Assembly (NCBI GenBank): GCA_036656795.1
Contig: JAVXHR010000002.1
Location: forward strand, 62,001-126,000
DNA from: CAUPWF01 sp036656795
GTDB lineage: Bacteria > Bacillota > Clostridia > Lachnospirales > Lachnospiraceae
Direction: 5' to 3'
DNA length: 64,000 nucleotides
How positions within the stretch are numbered: the first letter of the stretch is position 1; each line of letters opens with the position of its first letter. This document shows positions 17,849-27,128 of this stretch, piece after piece. The notes beneath the pieces are model-generated. The model ran no database searches and was not told the DNA's origin. It saw only the letters and a list, made by a program, of their open reading frames with translations. Position numbers and translations under genes: made by a program.

Positions 17849-19285
17849 TTAAATTTCATTGTATAGCATTTCATACTGTTTTGCAGAACTTTCCCATGAA
17901 AAATCACGTTTCATACCATGTTCTACGATCTTATTCCAATCTCTTTTCTTATCATAGTATATATGTTCCGCATATCTAATTCGCTCCAGCATCTCATGCG
18001 CATTATAATTACCAAAGCTAAACCCTGTTCCTGTCTTTGTATATTCATTATAAGGTTCCACAGTATCTTTTAGTCCCCCTGTTTCGCGAACGATAGGAAC
18101 TGTACCATAGCGAAGACTCATTAATTGACTTAATCCACAAGGTTCAAATAAAGATGGCATCAAAAAAGCATCACATGAAGCATATATCTTATGTGACATT
18201 ATCTCGGAATAATAGATATTTGCCGATACTTTATCACTGTATTTCCAAGCAATATGTCGAAACATATTCTCATACTTTTCATTTCCTGTTCCAAGAACCA
18301 CCAATTGTATGGCATCTTGACACAATTCCTCAATTATACAATCAATGAGATCTAACCCTTTTTGATCCGTAAGTCTTGATACAATTCCTAACATCATTAT
18401 CTTTGAATTTTGTTCAAGTCCAAGTTCCTCTTGTATTGCAATTTTATTTTTATACTTTTCTCTTCTGAAAGAATCTTCTGTATAATTATGAAAAATCATC
18501 TCATCTATTGCCGGATCATATTCTTGATAATCTATCCCATTTACAATTCCTGACAAACAATTTGATCTTGCATTCATAAGTCCTTCTAGTTTTTCGCCAT
18601 AAAATGGTGTCTTAATCTCTTCAGCGTAAGAACGACTTACTGTAGTGACTCGATCCGCATATACAATACCACCTTTCAGGAAATTAGCATCTTTATATGC
18701 TTCTAATTTATCAGGAGCAAAATAATATTCTGGTAGTCCTGTAATATCACGAATCCGTTTTGTATCCCATGCTCCTTGAAATTTGAGATTATGTATTGTC
18801 ATAATGCTTTTAATACCCTGATAAAATTGCCCTCCAAACCGGAAATTATCTAAAAAAACAGGAATTAACCCCGTTTGCCAGTCATGGCAATGAAGAATAT
18901 CCGGTTTGAAACCAATCAGTGGCAATGCACTTAGTACTGCTTTTGAAAAAAAGGCGAATTTTTCTACATCTTCATATGTATTTCCATAGGGAGCAAATCC
19001 CCCAAAATAAAACTCATTATCTATAAAATAAAAGGTAATTCCTTCATGAACTAATTCTAAAATACCAACATACTGACTTCTCCAATTCAAGTCCATAAAG
19101 AAATGCGTTTTGTATTCTGCTTTATTCTTCCACTCTTCTTTGATACATGTATATTTGGGCAATATAACCCTTACATCATATTGTTCTTTATCGAAATATT
19201 TAGGTAATGATCCCACTACATCTGCTAATCCCCCTGTTTTAATAAAAGGTACTGATTCTGACGCAGCAAACAATATTTTTTTCAT
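17849..19285 (-). CDS. glgA: Glycogen synthase (ADP-glucose dependent)
   Basis: 478 residues, GT5 family. The N-terminal KTGGLADV loop (about residues 15-22) binds ADP-glucose; further marks are HCHDWQT, TIHNLKFQG and the C-terminal PSLFEPCGLSQL with the catalytic Glu. The frame is open seven residues earlier, but the ATG at 19283-19285 has a perfect GGGAGGAAAT site. No glgB, glgC or glgP is nearby; glgA sits alone between spo0A and metF. A TATAAT promoter lies just upstream. Confidence 0.96.
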   Translation of the reverse strand: MKKILFAASESVPFIKTGGLADVVGSLPKYFDKEQYDVRVILPKYTCIKEEWKNKAEYKTHFFMDLNWRSQYVGILELVHEGITFYFIDNEFYFGGFAPYGNTYEDVEKFAFFSKAVLSALPLIGFKPDILHCHDWQTGLIPVFLDNFRFGGQFYQGIKSIMTIHNLKFQGAWDTKRIRDITGLPEYYFAPDKLEAYKDANFLKGGIVYADRVTTVSRSYAEEIKTPFYGEKLEGLMNARSNCLSGIVNGIDYQEYDPAIDEMIFHNYTEDSFRREKYKNKIAIQEELGLEQNSKIMMLGIVSRLTDQKGLDLIDCIIEELCQDAIQLVVLGTGNEKYENMFRHIAWKYSDKVSANIYYSEIMSHKIYASCDAFLMPSLFEPCGLSQLMSLRYGTVPIVRETGGLKDTVEPYNEYTKTGTGFSFGNYNAHEMLERIRYAEHIYYDKKRDWNKIVEHGMKRDFSWESSAKQYEMLYNEI

Positions 19286-19317
19286 AATATTTCCTCCCAT
19301 TTCCAACTATTACATAT

Positions 19318-19346
19318 ATTATATCGTATTTTGCGTCTTTTGAAAA
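19318..19346 (-). promoter_or_regulatory. Probable promoter of glgA
   Basis: TATAAT (19318-19323) with a weak TTTTCA -35 (19341-19346) at 17 bases, between spo0A and glgA. The poor -35 suggests a regulated promoter. Confidence 0.45.
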
Positions 19347-19349
19347 GAT

Positions 19350-20138
19350 TTATCTATGTTTGTACTCTAATCTAATTGTATCTGCAATTAAAGCAATAAA
19401 TTCCGAATTTGTTGGTTTGCCTTTCCCATTACTAACTGTATAACCAAATAGTTCATCTAATGTATCTAATTTTCCTCTGCTCCATGCCACTTCTATCGCA
19501 TGACGAATCGCCCGTTCTACTCTGCTAGCTGTCGTTTGATGCATCTTTGCTACTGTTGGATACAATATTTTCGTAATTGCATTCAATACATCCATATCTT
19601 CTACCGCCATAATAATTGCATCTCGAAGATAATGATAACCTTTGATATGAGCCGGTATTCCTATTTCATGAATCATATTTGTTACATGATTTTCAATATT
19701 TTCTTCTGTTACTTTAATATTGTTTGTATGAATACCGGTACTTTTTATTTCATGTCGAATAATTCTATTTACACTTTTAATCCGATTAATTACCATATCA
19801 TTATTAAATGGTTTTAAAATATAGTAATTTGCACCTTTTTTAAACGCATCTTCTGTTATTTTATCTTGACCTACTGCTGATACGACAATAAAATCGGGAT
19901 GTTTTTTCATCGTATTATCTTCATTTATCAAATCCATTACACTTAATCCGTCCATTTTTGGCATTATTAGATCGAGTAGTACAACATCTGGTTCTGTATT
20001 TTTAATAATTTTATACATGTCTTCACCATTATTGGCTTTTCCTACCAATGTCAATTCCTTATCATTGCTGATAATTTCATCTAAAAGATCTAGTATCCGT
20101 TCATTGTCGTCAGCTATGGCTACATTTAGTTGTTCCAT
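19350..20138 (-). CDS. spo0A: Sporulation master regulator Spo0A
   Basis: 262 residues. N-terminal receiver domain with acidic pocket ADD (9-11), phosphoacceptor Asp56 in LLDLIMPKMDG and the conserved Lys in ILKPF. The C-terminal DNA-binding domain has the Spo0A recognition helix around TTASRVERAIRHAIEVAWSRG and the tail FIALIADTIRLE. The open frame extends to 20207, but the ATG at 20136-20138 with AGAGGG upstream gives the family start. It lies directly downstream of spoIVB, the order seen across spore-formers. Upstream are a sigma-A promoter and Spo0A boxes, so autoregulation is likely. Confidence 0.98.
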   Translation of the reverse strand: MEQLNVAIADDNERILDLLDEIISNDKELTLVGKANNGEDMYKIIKNTEPDVVLLDLIMPKMDGLSVMDLINEDNTMKKHPDFIVVSAVGQDKITEDAFKKGANYYILKPFNNDMVINRIKSVNRIIRHEIKSTGIHTNNIKVTEENIENHVTNMIHEIGIPAHIKGYHYLRDAIIMAVEDMDVLNAITKILYPTVAKMHQTTASRVERAIRHAIEVAWSRGKLDTLDELFGYTVSNGKGKPTNSEFIALIADTIRLEYKHR

Positions 20139-20178
20139 ATATTTGCCCTCTCTGCCCTCAACACAACGCCACTTGGTT

Positions 20179-20207
20179 ATTATATATTTCATGAATTGCA
20201 TAAGCAA
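20179..20207 (-). promoter_or_regulatory. Promoter of spo0A
   Basis: TTGCTT (20202-20207), 17 bases, TATAAT (20179-20184) on the minus strand, 41 bases upstream of the ATG. Confidence 0.65.
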
Positions 20208-20215
20208 GATGTTAT

Positions 20216-20233
20216 TGTCGCACTATTTCGACA
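20216..20233. promoter_or_regulatory. Spo0A-box pair upstream of spo0A
   Basis: A perfect 0A box TGTCGAA is read on the minus strand (20227-20233) and a near match TGTCGCA on the plus strand (20216-20222), forming an inverted pair a few bases upstream of the -35 box. Placement matches a site for Spo0A control of its own gene. Binding is inferred from the known consensus. Confidence 0.6.
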
Positions 20234-20236
20234 TTA

Positions 20237-21307
20237 TTATGTTTCTTTTACATTTTTCAACATATTTTCTATAAATATACCATAACCTTTTTTAGAATTT
20301 TGAACAAAAACGTGGGTTACTGCTCCCACTAGCTTGTTATTTTGTATAATTGGACTGCCACTCATGCCTTGAACAATTCCACCTGTCATTTTTAGTAATT
20401 TAGCGTCTGTAATTTCAAGAACAATTCCTTTGTTTATTTCCGATTCATTTACGTCGATTTTTGTAATGTTTATGTCGAAATCTTCTATGGTTCCATTGAT
20501 TGTGCAACGTATTGTAGCTTTCCCTAATTCAATGTCCTCTTTATGCCCTATTTTCATGGGTTTTTGTCCTGAAAACACACTTTCAACCTCTTGCAATGTT
20601 CCATAAATACCCGCATCTGTATTTGAAGAAATGGTACCTAATACATTGTAACTGTTATATACTATAATTCCCTCTAAACCACCTGGTTCTCCATTGACTC
20701 CCTTTTTTATATTACTAATATTGGTTTCATATAATGACCCTTTTGAAATTTGAATCAATTCATTGGTATCAATATCATGAATTCCATGTCCTAATGCTCC
20801 ATACTTACTATTTGCTGTTAAAAAGGTGATTGTTCCCAATCCTTGCGCATTATCCCTTACCCATATACCTAACTTGTAATGTTCCTTATCGATAGCAACC
20901 GGTCTTACTTTTACGGTTATGTTTTCTTTCATTCTTCGGATTTGTAGCACAATATCTTTGTCGGATATTGACGACAACTTTTTTATCAGTTCTTTTTTAT
21001 TATGAATCTTTTCATTATTTAACGCTACTATATAGTCACCTTTTTTCACTAAATTGTGGGTAGGCTCATGTTGGAGTCCGTCTATTCCCTTTATTGAATC
21101 TGTTCCCAATATCATCACTCCATCTGTCTCCATATAGATTCCAACTGGCATACCTCCGGGGATAACCATATCGCTACCGGTGGTCTTTGCGTACACTTCT
21201 TGTTCTGTTCCATGACGGTTCCACTGAATTGTTACCTGTAATCCACTTAGAGCAAGAATCAGCATTAAACAGATAAGTAACATTTGTTTATATCTTTTAA
21301 ACTTCAT
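20237..21307 (-). CDS. spoIVB: SpoIVB serine peptidase (S55)
   Basis: About 356 residues from the ATG at 21305-21307, preferred over an upstream GTG because AAAGGG is well spaced. An N-terminal membrane segment is followed by a PDZ domain (about residues 60-135) and the S55 peptidase with the catalytic His in ALGHGIHD and the nucleophile Ser in GMSGSPI. In the known pathway SpoIVB is secreted by the forespore, cuts SpoIVFA and so triggers pro-sigma-K processing. It is next to spo0A and downstream of recN, a conserved arrangement. Confidence 0.96.
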   Translation of the reverse strand: MKFKRYKQMLLICLMLILALSGLQVTIQWNRHGTEQEVYAKTTGSDMVIPGGMPVGIYMETDGVMILGTDSIKGIDGLQHEPTHNLVKKGDYIVALNNEKIHNKKELIKKLSSISDKDIVLQIRRMKENITVKVRPVAIDKEHYKLGIWVRDNAQGLGTITFLTANSKYGALGHGIHDIDTNELIQISKGSLYETNISNIKKGVNGEPGGLEGIIVYNSYNVLGTISSNTDAGIYGTLQEVESVFSGQKPMKIGHKEDIELGKATIRCTINGTIEDFDINITKIDVNESEINKGIVLEITDAKLLKMTGGIVQGMSGSPIIQNNKLVGAVTHVFVQNSKKGYGIFIENMLKNVKET

Positions 21308-21320
21308 TCTCTCACACCCT

Positions 21321-21371
21321 TTCACATACTAAAAAAAGATACCCATATGGATATCTTTTTTAGTATGTGAA
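21321..21371 (-). terminator. Long palindromic terminator between recN and spoIVB
   Basis: Arms of about 20 bases (21321-21341 and 21352-21371) are complementary apart from one extra A, with a CCATATGG centre. The inner part reads as an A-run/T-run terminator stem on both strands. The outer arm reaches the GTGAAAGGG at the spoIVB ribosome site. Confidence 0.65.
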
Positions 21372-21393
21372 ATCTTCAGAATTTCACACTGTA

Positions 21394-23070
21394 TTATTTT
21401 ACACTCTTTGCCAATTCTTTCATTTCCATTGCATTTTGAATAACCGTATCTGTAATTTTTGCACCGCCTAATATACGCGCCAATTCGTTTATTGATTCAT
21501 TGGAATCAAGCAACGATATTTTAGTCTTTGTGACGCCTTCTTCTACCTGTTTCTCAATTACATAATGTGCATCAGCCATCGCTGCAATTTGAGCCAAATG
21601 TGTAATACAGATAACTTGATGTTTTCTTCCAATGACAGCCATCTTTTCAGATATCTTCTGCGCAGTTCTTCCACTGATTCCGGTATCTATTTCATCGAAA
21701 ATCAATGTTTCAATTTCATCTTTATCTGCCAGCACTGTCTTAATTGCCAACATAATTCTAGACAATTCTCCGCCTGAAGCTACATTAACCAATGGTTTGA
21801 GTGATTCTCCCGGATTCATAGATATCTTAAACTCAATCTCGTCCTTTCCATGTACGGTATAGTCCTCTAATTCACTAAATTCAATTTTAAATTGCACTTC
21901 TGAAAAATTCAGTTCTAAAAGCCCTTGCTTAATTTGATTTTCTAATACGGTTGCTCTTTCTTTTCGAATTTCTGTTAATTTTTTGGAATTTAAAGCCAAT
22001 ATTTTTTTTGATTTTTGATAGTTTTCTTCTAAGCTAAGAAGATACGTATCGTAGTCTTTTAATTGTTCTAGTCTTCGTTCTTTTTCATCACAATATTCTA
22101 ATATTCCTTCAATAGAATCACCATATTTAGATTTAAGATGATTCAATTCATTCACTCTGGTTTCAACTTCCGAAAATTCTTCCGAAGAAAATTCGAAGGA
22201 TTTATAATATTCTGATAATTCCCGATTAAAATCATTCAGTAAACCATCAATATCCAATAATTGTTGATAAAGTTCTTTTGCCTCTGCATCATATTCAATT
22301 ACTTCCTGAAAACATCGAATTGCTCTGCTAATATTCTCACTTGCATTTACATCAGTAGCCCCCATAGTATGCTCGTATGCTTTCCCAATGCATTCCACAA
22401 TTTTTTTCCCATTAGACATTCTGTGATATTGTTGTTCTAATTCTTCATCTTCTCCTACTGTAAGATTGCTTTTTCTGATTTCTTCTGTTTCATAAGTGAG
22501 AAGTTCTAATTCCTTAACGCGTGTTTTTTCCCCTACCGTTGCCTCTTCAAGTTCTTTCTTGCAACTTCGATATGTTTGAAATGTTGTGGCCACCTGACAG
22601 CTTAATTGTTCGATTTTATCTTTGGAAAATGCATCTAATATCAGAAAATGATTCTTTTTTTGTAGTAGCGATTGATGTTCATGTTGTCCATGAATATCAA
22701 TCAATATCCCCGCAACTTCTTTTAACATGGTAATAGGTACTGTCTCTCCATTAATCTTACTAATACTTCTGCCCTCCATTAATCGGCGGCTTAAAACTAA
22801 TACTCCTTCTTCTAAAAAGAGATCCATATCTTTTAATTGTTGAATTTGTTCTGGTTTACTAATATAAAAAGACAATTCTACCAATCCATATTCTACCCCT
22901 TGGCGTAAGATATCTTTTGAATATCTTCCTCCTAGAGCAAGCATAATAGAACCAAGAATAATGGATTTCCCGGCACCTGTTTCTCCGGTTAATATATTCA
23001 GTCCCGGCTGAAAATCCACTTCTATCTCATCAATTAAGGCTAAATTTTTCACATGTACATTTTGTAACAT
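21394..23070 (-). CDS. recN: DNA repair protein RecN
   Basis: 558 residues, SMC-like ATPase for double-strand-break repair. N-terminal Walker A GETGAGKS (about residues 30-37) after VDFQPGLNILT, a long central coiled coil rich in Glu/Leu, and C-terminal signature and Walker B segments (ASGGELSR, LIFDEIDTGISG). Normal length. The GGAGAG ribosome site is close to the ATG. Part of the argR-recN-spoIVB order of Firmicutes. Confidence 0.97.
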   Translation of the reverse strand: MLQNVHVKNLALIDEIEVDFQPGLNILTGETGAGKSIILGSIMLALGGRYSKDILRQGVEYGLVELSFYISKPEQIQQLKDMDLFLEEGVLVLSRRLMEGRSISKINGETVPITMLKEVAGILIDIHGQHEHQSLLQKKNHFLILDAFSKDKIEQLSCQVATTFQTYRSCKKELEEATVGEKTRVKELELLTYETEEIRKSNLTVGEDEELEQQYHRMSNGKKIVECIGKAYEHTMGATDVNASENISRAIRCFQEVIEYDAEAKELYQQLLDIDGLLNDFNRELSEYYKSFEFSSEEFSEVETRVNELNHLKSKYGDSIEGILEYCDEKERRLEQLKDYDTYLLSLEENYQKSKKILALNSKKLTEIRKERATVLENQIKQGLLELNFSEVQFKIEFSELEDYTVHGKDEIEFKISMNPGESLKPLVNVASGGELSRIMLAIKTVLADKDEIETLIFDEIDTGISGRTAQKISEKMAVIGRKHQVICITHLAQIAAMADAHYVIEKQVEEGVTKTKISLLDSNESINELARILGGAKITDTVIQNAMEMKELAKSVK

Positions 23071-23118
23071 TCTGCTCTCCTATAGACACGCATCTATTGT
23101 CTGTTCCACATTGTATTA

Positions 23119-23568
23119 TCACTTAATAATTTTCCTTATTTTTTTCATTACTTCTGTAGTATCTCCTACACTTCGAATTGCGCACATAATGGTATCATCT
23201 CCGGCAATACACCCCACTACTTCGTCCCAATTCATGGCATCAATCGCTGCAGCTACCGCCATTGCCATCCCTGCCACTGTCTTTACTACTAATATATTCT
23301 GTGCCATATCCATAGACACATATCCATCTTTTAAGATACGCATATATTTTTCAACCAATCCACTGTCAGCAGTGTGCATTACTGTATATTTCTGTTTTCC
23401 ATTGTTTGTCGGAACCTTTGTAAGTTTCAGATCCCTAATATCTCTTGACACTGTTGCCTGAGTTACTTTAAATCCATCCCTATTTAAACATTCCGCCAAT
23501 TCCTCTTGTGTTTCTATCTGCTGTGTCTTAATTAATTCCACTATTTTTGCATGTCGATTTATTTTCAT
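23119..23568 (-). CDS. argR: Arginine repressor ArgR/AhrC family
   Basis: 149 residues. The N-terminal winged helix (residues 1-70) contains the ATVSRDIRDL recognition element; the C-terminal half holds the oligomerisation and arginine-binding region with GDDTIMCAIR. In Firmicutes ArgR controls arginine biosynthesis and catabolism and also aids recombination in some species. The start is two bases downstream of the nadK stop. No arginine genes are in the window. Confidence 0.96.
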   Translation of the reverse strand: MKINRHAKIVELIKTQQIETQEELAECLNRDGFKVTQATVSRDIRDLKLTKVPTNNGKQKYTVMHTADSGLVEKYMRILKDGYVSMDMAQNILVVKTVAGMAMAVAAAIDAMNWDEVVGCIAGDDTIMCAIRSVGDTTEVMKKIRKIIK

Positions 23569-23569
23569 G

Positions 23570-24403
23570 TTAATTTCCCTTCATCTTATCCCGTAACGTT
23601 TCTAAAAAGCTACTGTTGCTAAGTTTTACTAATTGAGTAGTAACAGTAGATTTCTTAATTGCAATCCGTTCTCCTGTACGAATTGTAATCATATCTGTGC
23701 CATCAAATGTTACTGCCGCCACATCATCACAGTTGTCTCGTCCTTTCCCAATCTCAATAATAATCTCATCTTCTGCAGATAAAATAATACTGCTTGTATT
23801 CAATGCGTGTGAACAAATAGGTGTAATCAAAATCATCGATGCCGTTGGCTCTACAATTGGTCCACCCGCTGACAGATTATAGGCAGTAGAACCTGTCGGT
23901 GTAGAGATAATCACTCCATCTGCTTTATAAGAATTCAACAATTCCCCGTTCACATACAAATTAAAGTGTAAGATACGCAGACAACCTGTTCTGGAGACCA
24001 CAATATCATTCAAAGCCACATCGCCTTCACCATTTGGAAAAATTCCCAAAAGCATCATACGATGTTCCATTACAAAATCATCTTGTACCAAACGTTCCAT
24101 TGCTCCTTCAATACTGTGAGTTTCAACTTCTGTTAGATAGCCTAATGTTCCCATATTAATTCCAAGCAATGGAATATGAAGTCCCAACAATTCACGTGCT
24201 GTCTGTAGTAATGTCCCGTCTCCACCTAAGGTGATTGCACAATCAATATCTCTTGGAATAGTTCCTTGTTTTATAAATCCATCTTGGTCATATTCACTCA
24301 AAACACAACTCTTACCATGCATTTCTAAATAATTCTTTACAAGTTCTGTCTTTTCTAGATTTTTATCCTTTATATAATTAGTAACAATATAAAATCTATT
24401 CAT
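23570..24403 (-). CDS. nadK: NAD kinase
   Basis: 277 residues. Makes NADP from NAD with ATP or polyphosphate. It has the GGDGTLL motif (about residues 60-66), the NDIVVSR motif and the conserved glycine-rich PTGSTAYNLSAGGPIV in the C-terminal half. It is packed between tlyA and argR. GAGGGA precedes the ATG. Confidence 0.97.
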   Translation of the reverse strand: MNRFYIVTNYIKDKNLEKTELVKNYLEMHGKSCVLSEYDQDGFIKQGTIPRDIDCAITLGGDGTLLQTARELLGLHIPLLGINMGTLGYLTEVETHSIEGAMERLVQDDFVMEHRMMLLGIFPNGEGDVALNDIVVSRTGCLRILHFNLYVNGELLNSYKADGVIISTPTGSTAYNLSAGGPIVEPTASMILITPICSHALNTSSIILSAEDEIIIEIGKGRDNCDDVAAVTFDGTDMITIRTGERIAIKKSTVTTQLVKLSNSSFLETLRDKMKGN

Positions 24404-24421
24404 GTTTTCCCTCTACTGTCT

Positions 24422-25231
24422 TTATTTTGCCAATGATTCAAACGCTGCATCTACAACACTATGAGATGAAATCTCTATATCTTCCGGCTTCTGTTCTTGA
24501 TTTGTTTTTTGTAAATAAACAAGATATTCAATATTTCCTTCCGGTCCTTTAATAGGCGAATACTCAAGCCCCAACACATAAAATCCTATGGTTCCTGCAT
24601 AAGAAAGGACCTTATCAACAACCTCATAATGTGTAGCCTTTTCTCTAACCACTCCCTTTTTTCCAACTTTTTCACGTCCCGCCTCAAATTGTGGTTTAAT
24701 AAGTGCAACAATCTGACCATTCGGCTTTAAATAATTACGAATCGGAAGTAGTACTTTAATTAACGAAATAAAAGATACATCAATCGATGAAAAATCAATA
24801 GCATCTCCTAAATCTTCTGGTTTTACATATCGAATGTTTGTCTTCTCCATACAGATGACTCGTTCATCTTGTCGTAATTTCCATGCAAGTTGTCCTCTTC
24901 CAACATCAATCGCATATACTTTGCAGGCCCCATTTTGTAACATACAGTCTGTAAATCCACCTGTGGAGGCTCCAACATCTGTGCAGACCTTATCCTGTAA
25001 TTTTAAATTAAAATTAACAATTGCTTTTTCTAATTTCAATCCTCCTCGGCTAACATAAGGCAATGTATGTCCTCTAATCTCAATGGTACTTTCTTCCGGA
25101 AAAGAAGTGCCCGCTTTGTCTTCTCGCTGACCTTCTACAAATACATTTCCGGACATAATAATAGCTTTTGCTTTTTCTCTGGATTCCGCCAAATTCCTCT
25201 TTACCAATAATATATCCAAACGTTCTTTCAT
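24422..25231 (-). CDS. tlyA: TlyA family rRNA methyltransferase/haemolysin
   Basis: 269 residues: an N-terminal S4 RNA-binding domain (LDILLVKRNLAESREKA) and an FtsJ-type methyltransferase with DVGASTGGFTDCMLQ and the catalytic-region Lys in LIKPQFE. Characterised TlyA proteins 2'-O-methylate rRNA; haemolysin is a historical label. Standard position between dxs and nadK. GGAG precedes the ATG. Confidence 0.95.
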   Translation of the reverse strand: MKERLDILLVKRNLAESREKAKAIIMSGNVFVEGQREDKAGTSFPEESTIEIRGHTLPYVSRGGLKLEKAIVNFNLKLQDKVCTDVGASTGGFTDCMLQNGACKVYAIDVGRGQLAWKLRQDERVICMEKTNIRYVKPEDLGDAIDFSSIDVSFISLIKVLLPIRNYLKPNGQIVALIKPQFEAGREKVGKKGVVREKATHYEVVDKVLSYAGTIGFYVLGLEYSPIKGPEGNIEYLVYLQKTNQEQKPEDIEISSHSVVDAAFESLAK

Positions 25232-25240
25232 CTATTTCTC

Positions 25241-27109
25241 CTATTGAAGTCCTACATATGTTGTAATAATACGTTTTGTTATTGTGTCTGTATCAAGCAA
25301 TACTTCTTTTCTTAGTAACTCCACATTACCATGCTCTACGTATTCGTCTGGAATAGCAAGTGTCAATACCTCTGCCGAAATATGCCTTCTGGAAACATAT
25401 TCAGCTACACGTTCTCCAAAGCCACCAATCTGTACATTTTCTTCTAATGTTACATATAAACAATGATCATTCGCCAACTGCTGTAACAATTCTTCATCAA
25501 TTGGTTTTACAAAACGCGCATTCACTAAACTACAGCTATATCCTGTTTCCTTTAATTGCTTTCTCACCTGACTTGCAGTTTCAAGCATATGCCCTACTGC
25601 CAAAATAACAATTTCTTCTTCCTCATAGAGGATTTCACTTTTTCCGTATACAATCGGTGTTCGATATTCCTTATATCCTTCATATGCACTGCCTCTTGGA
25701 TAACGTAAAGCTATGGGGCCATCAAATTCTAATGAAAATCGCAACATATCAGCCAATTCCCAACGATTTTTAGGAGACAATACCGTCATATTCGGTATAT
25801 TACCGAGGTATGACAAATCAAAGAGTCCTTGATGCGTCTCCCCATCACTTCCCACTAATCCAGCTCTGTCTATCGCAAATACAACTGAAAGATTCTGTAA
25901 GCAAACATCATGAATCATTTGATCATATCCACGTTGTAAAAATGAAGAATACACTGCAAATACCGGTTTCAACCCTGCGGCTGCCAATCCTGCTGCAAAA
26001 GTCACCCCATGTTCTTCCGCAATTCCAACATCAAAAAATCTTTTTGGAAACCGTTGTTTAAATGCATTTAGCCCTGTTCCATCTGCCATTGCCGCTGTAA
26101 TTGCAACTATCTTTGGATTCTTTTCTCCTGCATCACATAACACTTTTCCAAATATGTCTGTATAACTATCCACACTTGTCTGTGTTAAAGATTCACCTGT
26201 TCGAATATTAAATGGACCCGTTCCGTGAAAACGGGAGGGTTCCTGCTCCGCAGGTGCATATCCTTTTCCTTTTTTTGTAATCACATGTACCAATACTGCG
26301 TTGTTTAATTTCTTTGCTTCTTTAAATATTTGATACATCTTTTTTGTATTATGCCCATCTACTGGTCCCAGATAAGTAATTCCCATATCTTCAAAAAACA
26401 TTCCAGGTACAAAAAACTGCTTGATGCTGCTCTTGGTCTTACGAATACCGGAGACCATATGCTCCCCAAGGATAGGAATACAACGTAGCTTTTGTTCCAC
26501 TTCTTTCTTTAATCCTTGATATGCATGGGCAGTTCGAAGACGACCAAGATACTTGGACATTCCTCCTACATTTTCAGAAATCGACATATTATTATCGTTC
26601 AATACAATAATAAAATTACTTTTTAAATGTGCAGCATTATTCAACGCTTCATATGCCATACCACCTGTTAATGATCCATCTCCGATCACAGAGATTACTG
26701 AATGCTTTTGTTCTAATATTTCTCTTGCTTCTACATACCCTAAACCTGCAGAGATTGAAGTAGAACTATGTCCTGTATCAAATGCATCGCACGCACTTTC
26801 TTTTCGTTTTGGGAACCCACTCATACCTCCATATTTACGCAGATCATTAAATCCTTCTTTTCTTCCTGTTAATAATTTATGAGTGTAAGATTGATGCCCA
26901 ACGTCCCATATCATCTTATCATTTGGAAGATCAAAAGCCAGATGCATTGCCATCGTAAGTTCTACAACACCTAGATTAGAAGCCAAATGTCCACCTGTTT
27001 TGCTTATTTTATCTATTAAAAATTTGCGAATTTCATCTGCTAATAACATTAACTCCGAATCATTCAAACTTTTAATATCATTTTCTTTTTGCATACGTTC
27101 TAGAATCAT
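25241..27109 (-). CDS. dxs: 1-deoxy-D-xylulose-5-phosphate synthase
   Basis: 622 residues. The first enzyme of the MEP isoprenoid route, joining pyruvate and glyceraldehyde-3-phosphate with thiamine diphosphate. The TPP-binding motif GDGSLTGGMAYEALNNA (about residues 145-161) and the transketolase domains FFDVGIAEEHGVTFAAGLA and LVNARFVKPIDEEL are complete. It follows ispA, so two isoprenoid steps are coexpressed. Confidence 0.98.
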   Translation of the reverse strand: MILERMQKENDIKSLNDSELMLLADEIRKFLIDKISKTGGHLASNLGVVELTMAMHLAFDLPNDKMIWDVGHQSYTHKLLTGRKEGFNDLRKYGGMSGFPKRKESACDAFDTGHSSTSISAGLGYVEAREILEQKHSVISVIGDGSLTGGMAYEALNNAAHLKSNFIIVLNDNNMSISENVGGMSKYLGRLRTAHAYQGLKKEVEQKLRCIPILGEHMVSGIRKTKSSIKQFFVPGMFFEDMGITYLGPVDGHNTKKMYQIFKEAKKLNNAVLVHVITKKGKGYAPAEQEPSRFHGTGPFNIRTGESLTQTSVDSYTDIFGKVLCDAGEKNPKIVAITAAMADGTGLNAFKQRFPKRFFDVGIAEEHGVTFAAGLAAAGLKPVFAVYSSFLQRGYDQMIHDVCLQNLSVVFAIDRAGLVGSDGETHQGLFDLSYLGNIPNMTVLSPKNRWELADMLRFSLEFDGPIALRYPRGSAYEGYKEYRTPIVYGKSEILYEEEEIVILAVGHMLETASQVRKQLKETGYSCSLVNARFVKPIDEELLQQLANDHCLYVTLEENVQIGGFGERVAEYVSRRHISAEVLTLAIPDEYVEHGNVELLRKEVLLDTDTITKRIITTYVGLQ

Positions 27110-27128
27110 ATGAGTTCCCCCTTATATC

